Shown here: positions 58,390-64,000 of the stretch, piece after piece | How positions within the stretch are numbered: position 1 is the first letter of the stretch | Layout: every line of letters starts with the position of its first letter | From: Aggregatilineales bacterium | GTDB lineage: Bacteria > Chloroflexota > Anaerolineae > Aggregatilineales > Ch27 | DNA length: 64,000 nucleotides | Direction: 5' to 3' | NCBI GenBank assembly: GCA_029976005.1 | Contig: JARKOQ010000208.1 | Location: forward strand, 1 to 64,000 | Made by a program: the position numbers and the translations under genes | The notes under the pieces: generated by a model | Seen by the model: only the letters and a program-made list of their open reading frames with translations | What the model was told of the DNA's origin: nothing | Database searches by the model: none

Positions 58390-59976
58390 CTATGCTGGCG
58401 GATAGCCCGTCTCCGGGAGCCGCCGGATGACCGAGAAGCTTACCGGCGCGGTGCGCACCGGCGGGCGGCCGGCTCGCTGGTAGATCACGAAATTGGCGCC
58501 GACGGTGCCCGGCGCGAGGTCCGACCGGGTGCGGGCGACCAGTTGCAGCGTCAGCACCTCGCGCGGCCGCATCTGACTGATGCTGTACACCACGTTCAGG
58601 CCGGTCACGTTTACGCCGATCGCGCTGCTGGGGGCGGTCGCGCTGACGACCTCGGAGAAGAAGGCCGGATCGACCGGATCGGTGACGACCAGCCCATTCA
58701 GCGTGGCATCGCTGGGATTGGTGATCGTCACGTCCCAGGTGACCAGCGCGCCCGGCACGACGACCTGCGGATTGGGCACCTTGGCGATATGCGGATCGTC
58801 CGGCTGCGGGGTCGTCACGGAGCCTGAGTCGGGCGTGGCGCTGGGGGCCGGGGTGGATGGAACGGCGGTGGCGGGCGGCGCGACCACGGGCAGGGGAATA
58901 CTGCCGATCAAGGCCAGCCAGTTGCCACTGGAGCCGTTCAAGCCGCCGTACAGGTTGAAGGTTTGTACCTGGAAACAGGCGAAGGTATCCCCGGCGGGAA
59001 TGTTCAGGGTATCGGTGTAGGTATCCCATTGATCCCCGTTATGAACGTCCGGCCCGGCGCTCATGCCAAAGGTCGGATGGGCGTCGTCGGGATCGTTGGG
59101 ATCGGCCGGGTTGACGCCGGAGATGGGGACGGCCCCGGCAATGGGCGGCAGGCTGCCCGCGGGGGCGCTGGTGGGATTGACGACATCGATGATGTTGCGC
59201 GGTGGGATTTCGTCGTGCAGGGAGGTGCCCGCGCCGGTGTACGACCACAGGGCGTTCGTGCGCGGGTCGGGGTCGGCCACGGTTGGCTCGACCAGGCCGC
59301 CGACAAACAGGCTGTAGCTCAGATCGCGCGCGATCGTGTCGGCGGGAAAGTCCAGGCAGGCCGTGTCGGAGTGGCGGAAGGTCTGGGGCGGGTTGTAGAC
59401 CGGGAAGAAGATGCTCAGCCCGTCCTGGATGATGACCCGGTTGAGCGGCTCGGCCGGGTCTTCATAAACGACGACCAGGCCCGCGCCGTCCTGCACGCCG
59501 GTGGGGTCGACCATGTCGAAGTCGCTGATCGTGTAGGCATGGAGGCCGGACTGGATCACGCCGGTCACTTCGGCCATATAGACGCTTCGGTACAGGACGC
59601 CGTACCACAGGTCGGGGCCGAAGGTCGCGGTATCGCCGCCCAGACCGGCGACGTAGGCCATGATGTCCGTGGAGATCAGGGTCGTGTCTACCGTGAAGCC
59701 GACCTGATCGTCCCCGTTGGCGAACGTATCAAAGCCCGACCAGTAGAGGTAGGCGGCGACCGGCGTGCCGGGCACGGCAAGCGTGATCGTGCCGCTGGTC
59801 AGGCCGTCCATGCCGACGCCGGCGGAAACGACGCCATAGTGACCGTCCGCCGCATAGCGGGCCGTGATCGGCCCTTGCGCCTGAGCAGGGATGGGCACAA
59901 GCAGCGAGGCCAGGATGAAACCTGGAATCACAAAATGCCAACAGCGGATGAAAAGCCGATGGAGAGAGAGGCCCAT
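58390..59976 (-). CDS. Secreted surface protein ending in LPETG without a membrane anchor
   Basis: 528 residues. Signal peptide near residues 10-34 (FILASLLVPIPAQAQG), then a large beta-rich region with VPGTPVAAYLYWSGFDT, shared with the paralogue at 60874-62454, a Pro/Thr/Ser-rich linker, and a DUF11-type conserved-repeat domain (VVVPGALVTWDVTITNPSDATLNGLVVTD). The C-terminus is RRLPETGYPPA and stop. A sortase substrate needs a hydrophobic segment and basic tail after LPxTG; both are missing, while the paralogue has them. The stop is 9 bases from the tRNA-Lys terminator. Confidence 0.86.
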   Translation of the reverse strand: MGLSLHRLFIRCWHFVIPGFILASLLVPIPAQAQGPITARYAADGHYGVVSAGVGMDGLTSGTITLAVPGTPVAAYLYWSGFDTFANGDDQVGFTVDTTLISTDIMAYVAGLGGDTATFGPDLWYGVLYRSVYMAEVTGVIQSGLHAYTISDFDMVDPTGVQDGAGLVVVYEDPAEPLNRVIIQDGLSIFFPVYNPPQTFRHSDTACLDFPADTIARDLSYSLFVGGLVEPTVADPDPRTNALWSYTGAGTSLHDEIPPRNIIDVVNPTSAPAGSLPPIAGAVPISGVNPADPNDPDDAHPTFGMSAGPDVHNGDQWDTYTDTLNIPAGDTFACFQVQTFNLYGGLNGSSGNWLALIGSIPLPVVAPPATAVPSTPAPSATPDSGSVTTPQPDDPHIAKVPNPQVVVPGALVTWDVTITNPSDATLNGLVVTDPVDPAFFSEVVSATAPSSAIGVNVTGLNVVYSISQMRPREVLTLQLVARTRSDLAPGTVGANFVIYQRAGRPPVRTAPVSFSVIRRLPETGYPPA

Positions 59977-60066
59977 ACACGTCCTGTCCGTATTGGGTTG
60001 TGGAACCTGGAGCCGCGCAGAGAGGTCAGACTGAACCCTCGGCTTCAGTATAGCGTGAAGTCACGG

Positions 60067-60136
60067 GCGCGACACGGCCTTGAGGCGCGACACGGCCTTG
60101 AGGCGCGACACGGCCTTGAGGCCGACACGGCCTTAG
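60067..60136. repeat. 18-bp tandem repeat, nearly four copies
   Basis: Three perfect copies of GCGCGACACGGCCTTGAG (60067-60084, 60085-60102, 60103-60120) and a degenerate fourth (60121-60136) that runs into the sortase stop codon. Spacers are absent, so it is not a CRISPR array. It occupies the short gap between the sortase and the surface protein. Confidence 0.9.
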
Positions 60137-60801
60137 GGGGATGCAGCCGGTTCCGCGATCAGCACGAGCCGGGAAGCGTAGGTTTGGGTCTGGTAATCCC
60201 AATCGTCGCACGTGATCAGGGTCAGACGGGGCGTGCCGTCCTGCGCGACATAGCCGATATCCTCCGGGGCGGCGTGTTCGACGCGGGTCACCCGGTAGCG
60301 GACCTGGAGGTCGCCTTCGGTGAGGATGATCTCGTCGCCGGGCAGGGCCTCGAAGACGTAGGCGAAAGGGCCGGGCCGGCCCAGGTAATCGGTCACGTGG
60401 CCGGCCAGCACGACGTTGCCCTGGGGATCGTCAATCCAGGCGGTGCCTTCCAGGTGCCCGACTGAGTCGCCCAGATAGCGCGTCTCCCAACTGTCGGCGG
60501 TGCGGGCGGCGTTGATGATCCGGGCCGTGGTGCGCGCTCCGGCAAAGGTGATGGTGCGCGGCACGGCCAGCGGATCGAGGGTCGGCGTGGGCAGCACGTC
60601 CGCGGCGGTGAGGTGGTCGGGCAGGGTAGGGGTCATGGCCGGGCCGGGCGGCAAAGGCGAAGGCACGGCCTGGGCGACTGGCCCGGTCGGTGCGGTCAGC
60701 CGCTGCCAGCCGAAGACGATCAGGACGATCGCAGCCACGATCAGGACGAAGGGGCCGCAGCCAAGCCGGAGTCCGCTCCGGCGCTCATAGGGCGAACGCA
60801 T
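60133..60801 (-). CDS. Sortase (class D/E-like)
   Basis: 222 residues. One N-terminal membrane helix (FVLIVAAIVLIVFGWQRL), a Pro/Thr linker, then the sortase barrel. Catalytic His in VVLAGHVTDY, Cys in LTLITCDDWDYQ, and Arg in YASRLVL form the expected triad. It would cleave LPxTG between Thr and Gly and join the protein to the cell wall. It lies between two LPxTG-bearing genes in one direction. Sortase class was judged by eye. Confidence 0.86.
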   Translation of the reverse strand: MRSPYERRSGLRLGCGPFVLIVAAIVLIVFGWQRLTAPTGPVAQAVPSPLPPGPAMTPTLPDHLTAADVLPTPTLDPLAVPRTITFAGARTTARIINAARTADSWETRYLGDSVGHLEGTAWIDDPQGNVVLAGHVTDYLGRPGPFAYVFEALPGDEIILTEGDLQVRYRVTRVEHAAPEDIGYVAQDGTPRLTLITCDDWDYQTQTYASRLVLIAEPAASP

Positions 60802-60873
60802 GGGGATCCTCGTCAGGCAACGCAGGCGCGCCGATCGATCCCGATCGGCGCGCCCAGGAAAGTCGTCACAATT

Positions 60874-62454
60874 CTACCGGGTCTTGCGCCGGGTCAGGCC
60901 TACCGCGCCCAGGACTAGCAGCCCGCCGCCCAGCGACAGCCAGCCGGTTGCATCCGGTTGAACCGGCGGATAGCCGGTTTGCGGCAGGCGGGACGGGAAG
61001 GGCACGCAGCGGATGCTGGCGTTGCCCTGCTGCACGCCGCCAATCAGGCCAAAGCCGCTCATCAATGCCGCGAAGGGGCAAACCTCGGAAGCCGGGATCA
61101 CGTTGCGCAGGCGGGTGATGACCGTCATTGTGACCGTGTCGTTCTGGTTGAGCGTACCCAGGTTGAAACGGATATTGGCGCCGTTGACGACCGCAGTGCC
61201 CCGGCTCGTGGTTGCTCCGACGATGGGACCGTACAGCGTGCTGTCGACCTGAGTTTCCACCACGACGTCGGTCAGCGGGGTGGGACACGGATTGTTGGTC
61301 ACGATCGTCCAGGTGACCTGGCTCCCCGGCCCCGCGAGCGGATCGGTCGACGAGCCGTTCATGGTCATCACCCCACCGCACGAGCCGGTCGTGGTCGTCG
61401 TCGTGGTGCCTCCCGATGTGTTGCTCCCGCCTGATGAGGGCGGCTCGGTCGGAGGAACGCTCGTGGGAGGAACGCTCGTGGGAGGAATCGCGGTCGGGGG
61501 AACCGGGGTGGGCGGGAACTCATCGACCTGGAAGCTGCCGCCAACTGCCAGCCAGACGCCGGACGCGCCAAGCAGCGTGCCTTCATCGGCAACGGATTCG
61601 ATCTGAAGGCAGACGTAGGTATCGTTGGCCGGGACGGTCAGGGTGTTGCGGTAGGTATCCCATTCGCGGCCATCGGAATTGAAGAAGGGATAAGGCTCAG
61701 GGGGGCCATCAACTTCGATCGCACCGGGCTGGTTGATGATGGTGGTGGGCGGCGCGCCCGTGCCCGTCCGCGCCCAGAGCGCGACCGGGCGTGATTCGCC
61801 TTCGGCGGCCACGCCGCCGACGATCACGTAATAATTGGTTGGCCGGTTGAAAGGCTGGGGCGTGAACTCAAAGCAGGCGATCTCGCTGTTGGGGCCGCGC
61901 GGCGGTGCCCAGCCCTCGAAGAAGTTGTCCTGTCCGTCGCGCAGCTCGATACGCTGAACGGGCAGGGTCGGATCTTCGTAGACGACGACCAGGCCGGCGC
62001 CGTCCATCTGTTCCAGCGGGCCAAACTCGGAGATGCGGTAGGTGTGATTGCCGATCAAGACCTGGTCGGTGACATCCTCGACGTACAGGTAACGGTACCA
62101 GTCGTCGTACCAGAAGTCAGGTCCCCAGGGGATGTCCGCGATACGCTCCACGCCCGCCGCGCCGTCAACGGCGAAGCGGATGGTATCGTCTCCGCCGCTC
62201 GTCGCGGTATCGAACCCGGCCCAGTACAGGTAGGCCGCGACGACCCGCGTGCCGGGTACGTTCAGGACGATGTCTCCCGCGCCGACAGTCTCCAGACCAA
62301 CACCACCTGAGACGATGGCATAGCGACCTTCGGCCGCGAAGCGCACAACCAGCGGCGCATCGGCGCGCGCCAAACCGGCGGCGGTGGCGACCAGCACCAC
62401 AACCAGTGCTATGGATGCAAACTGTAGCCAACGAAGGGAATACCGCGTAGGCAT
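60874..62454 (-). CDS. LPxTG cell-wall-anchored surface protein
   Basis: 526 residues from the ATG 62454 (GTGGGGGACC upstream); the frame is open to 62550. Signal peptide (FASIALVVVLVATAAGLARA), N-terminal domain with VVAAYLYWAGFDTA shared with the gene at 58390-59976, a Pro/Thr linker (PPTAIPPTSVPPTS repeats), and a DUF11-like domain (QVTWTIVTNNPCPTPLTDVVVETQ). The C-terminus is a complete sorting signal: LPQTGYPP, hydrophobic WLSLGGGLLVLGAVGL, then RRKTR. Expected substrate of the adjacent sortase. Confidence 0.87.
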   Translation of the reverse strand: MPTRYSLRWLQFASIALVVVLVATAAGLARADAPLVVRFAAEGRYAIVSGGVGLETVGAGDIVLNVPGTRVVAAYLYWAGFDTATSGGDDTIRFAVDGAAGVERIADIPWGPDFWYDDWYRYLYVEDVTDQVLIGNHTYRISEFGPLEQMDGAGLVVVYEDPTLPVQRIELRDGQDNFFEGWAPPRGPNSEIACFEFTPQPFNRPTNYYVIVGGVAAEGESRPVALWARTGTGAPPTTIINQPGAIEVDGPPEPYPFFNSDGREWDTYRNTLTVPANDTYVCLQIESVADEGTLLGASGVWLAVGGSFQVDEFPPTPVPPTAIPPTSVPPTSVPPTEPPSSGGSNTSGGTTTTTTTGSCGGVMTMNGSSTDPLAGPGSQVTWTIVTNNPCPTPLTDVVVETQVDSTLYGPIVGATTSRGTAVVNGANIRFNLGTLNQNDTVTMTVITRLRNVIPASEVCPFAALMSGFGLIGGVQQGNASIRCVPFPSRLPQTGYPPVQPDATGWLSLGGGLLVLGAVGLTRRKTR

Positions 62455-62788
62455 AGGTCCCCCACTCTCTATTAAAAACGGGGAGGTGCAGCGGCGCACG
62501 GGTAGGAGTATCTCAAAAACCCGTCTGCACCAGAAGTATTCGAGAATCATTTAAGTCTATAGCTGGATACTCCTCGTACCAGTGTACCATACATGCTCTT
62601 ACCAATTGTGAGAAAATCATAAAAAAACTGTGATTCGGGTTCTGATATCTGGCGCGGGGGCGAGCCTGAGTCGGGGAATGGTTTGAAAAGTCCGTCAGAC
62701 AGGGTGGGGTGACTGTCTCTGGGCGAGCAGCGGGCCTATACTGTTTCTTGGCCGGGCGATCGAGGTTTTAGGGGAAAGGGGCAACATC
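62455..62788. other. Divergent intergenic region
   Basis: 334 bases between the LPxTG gene (minus) and the ATPase gene (plus). The part 62560-62645 is AT-rich. A TATACT box (62737-62742) stands before the ATPase start with no good -35. No gene, and no repeat seen. Confidence 0.5.
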
Positions 62789-64000
62789 GTGGTCTTGCGT
62801 GAGGTGACGATCAAGGATGTGCTGGCCGCGGCCCAGACGGTGGAAGAACTGGGAATCCCGGTTTCGCTGGTCAATGACCTGCTGCTGCGGGTGATCTACA
62901 ACGAGGGGCACGTCAGCCTGGGGCGCGCGGCCGAAGTCATTCGCATTCACGGGCGCGCGCTGGATGGCTTGCTGGAGCAGATGCAGTACGAGCACATCGT
63001 TGAGGTGGCCTCCGCAGGGGCGATGGGCCGCATGAGCTACGTCTATACGCTGACGGATACCGGCCGGGCGCGGGCGCGGGACGCTTTCGAGCGCAGCCAG
63101 TACGTTGGCCCGGCTCCGGTTTCGCTGGAGCGCTACCAGATCGCCGTAACCCTCCAGACGGAGAGCCGGGAGGTGGTCAGCCCGGACGTGGTCAAGCAGG
63201 CGCTCAGTGAGATGGTGCTGCCGGAAGATTTTCACCGGCGGATTGGCCCGGCGCTCAACATGGGCAAATCCCTGTTCCTGTATGGACCGCCGGGCAACGG
63301 CAAGACCAGCGTGGCCCAGATCATGGCCCGGCTGATCGGCGGCGAGAGTCCGATCTACCTGCCGTTCGCGGTAACGGTCGGCGGGCAGATCATCACCATC
63401 TACGATCCACTGGTGCACCGGCCGCTGTCCACCGCCGCCGGGAAATCGGGCGAGCTGGGTATTGACCGGCGCTGGTCCCTGTTCCAGCGACCGGCGGTGA
63501 TGGTCGGCGGCGAGCTGACCCTGGAGGCGCTCGACCTGCGTTTCGACCCGGTGGCAAAGTACTACGAGGCCCCGGTGCAGATGAAGGCCAACGGCGGCAT
63601 GCTGCTCATCGACGATTTCGGCCGCCAGCAGATCAGTCCCTCCCAACTCCTCAACCGCTGGATCGTGCCGCTGGAGACCGGGATCGACTTCCTCCGGCTG
63701 CGCACCGGGCAGGCGATGGAAGTGCCCTTCCGCCAGATGCTCGTCTTCAGCACCAACCTGGACCCGGAGAAGCTGGTCGACGATGCCTTCGCCCGCCGCA
63801 TTCAGATGAAGGTCTGCGTGGAAAGCCCGGATGCCAATCGCTACTACCAGATTTTCAGTCTGAGCTGCCAGGAGATGGGCTTCCCCTTTGACAAGGAGGC
63901 GTTCGTTCACCTGGTGCAACAGTGGTATCGCGCCCAGAACCGCGAGATGCAGGCCGTCCACCCGCGCGACATCCTGCGGATCGCGGCTGCCGTGTGCGAC
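62789..64000 (+). CDS. AAA ATPase with N-terminal winged-helix domain (partial, runs off the window)
   Basis: Open for 404 codons to the window edge. GTG at 62789 follows GGGGAAAGGGGC. The first about 90 residues read as winged helix (VNDLLLRVIYNEGHVSLGRAAEVIRIHGRALDGLLEQM; YVYTLTDTGRARA). The ATPase follows, with Walker A LYGPPGNGKTS and Walker B MLLIDDF, then a VFSTNLDPEKLVDDAFARRIQMKV sensor/arginine-finger region. Related to MoxR/RavA-like or transposon-associated AAA regulators; the family is not certain. No frame problem within the visible part. Confidence 0.8.
   Translation, partial: MVLREVTIKDVLAAAQTVEELGIPVSLVNDLLLRVIYNEGHVSLGRAAEVIRIHGRALDGLLEQMQYEHIVEVASAGAMGRMSYVYTLTDTGRARARDAFERSQYVGPAPVSLERYQIAVTLQTESREVVSPDVVKQALSEMVLPEDFHRRIGPALNMGKSLFLYGPPGNGKTSVAQIMARLIGGESPIYLPFAVTVGGQIITIYDPLVHRPLSTAAGKSGELGIDRRWSLFQRPAVMVGGELTLEALDLRFDPVAKYYEAPVQMKANGGMLLIDDFGRQQISPSQLLNRWIVPLETGIDFLRLRTGQAMEVPFRQMLVFSTNLDPEKLVDDAFARRIQMKVCVESPDANRYYQIFSLSCQEMGFPFDKEAFVHLVQQWYRAQNREMQAVHPRDILRIAAAVCD

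Noticed and set aside
60067-60136. Possible CRISPR array.
   Set aside because: The copies are directly joined with no spacers, so it is a simple tandem repeat.

Overview
The window is high-GC chromosomal DNA from a bacterium that is most probably a member of the Chloroflexota (Anaerolineae-like). This is inference from gene content: a Nuo cluster holding only membrane subunits, an ATP synthase Fo cluster with a b-delta hybrid subunit, FemAB-type peptidoglycan bridge enzymes, tandem ribosomal protein S1 paralogues, and sortase/LPxTG surface proteins in a non-Firmicute context. There is no rRNA, no CRISPR array, no prophage and no complete insertion sequence. One tRNA (Lys-UUU) is present.

Layout. 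0-4.3 kb (minus strand): a peptide-type ABC transporter (binding protein, two permeases) and a GNAT acetyltransferase. 4.3-7.2 kb (minus): two FemAB-like aminoacyltransferases with a GNAT gene between them. 7.4-17.1 kb (plus): nuoA-H-J-K-L-M-M-N, the membrane arm of respiratory complex I with a duplicated NuoM and a lengthened NuoL lateral helix. 17.2-19.9 kb (plus): the Fo part of ATP synthase (atpI/Z, atpB, atpE, atpF-delta), ending at a clear terminator. 20-25.4 kb (plus): murE, a glycosyltransferase, a polyprenyl-phosphate sugar transferase, a MazG-like pyrophosphohydrolase and an APH-fold kinase. 25.5-28.4 kb (plus): rpsO-pnp behind a near-consensus promoter. 28.4-35 kb: a histidine kinase (minus), an AI-2E family exporter, a GNAT protein, two small unknown proteins (plus), then dprA and a YqeK-like HD phosphohydrolase (minus). 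35.2-37.4 kb: a periplasmic binding protein fused to SH3 and CARDB domains. 37.5-41.5 kb (minus): infA, rpsU, two S1-domain genes and a frameshifted PadR regulator. 41.7-46.7 kb (minus): a phosphoribosyltransferase, a twin-NYN nuclease-like protein, proS and an unknown gene.

46.9-51.6 kb: a stand-alone FtsZ-like GTPase domain (plus), then LLM oxidoreductase, LOG-family protein, class III aminotransferase and a PGRP-type amidase (minus). 51.6-58 kb (minus): a tandem GNAT protein, a two-subunit CoA-transferase whose subunits are separated by a phosphoesterase and an unknown gene, a small toxin-antitoxin module with a frameshifted toxin lying between two identical 55-bp terminator-like repeats, and a P5C-dehydrogenase-like aldehyde dehydrogenase. 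58.2-62.5 kb: tRNA-Lys, then a sortase flanked by two related surface proteins, one with a full LPxTG sorting signal and one that stops four residues after its LPETG. 62.8 kb to the edge: a wHTH-AAA ATPase that runs off the window.

The respiratory part is the most coherent unit: complex I membrane subunits and ATP synthase Fo subunits are neighbours, each with its own promoter, and their soluble partners must be encoded elsewhere. The observations I rank highest are the 2M-type complex I, the truncated FtsZ-like GTPase, the twin-NYN protein with its phosphoribosyltransferase partner, the repeat-bounded toxin-antitoxin cassette, and the compact b-delta ATP synthase subunit.
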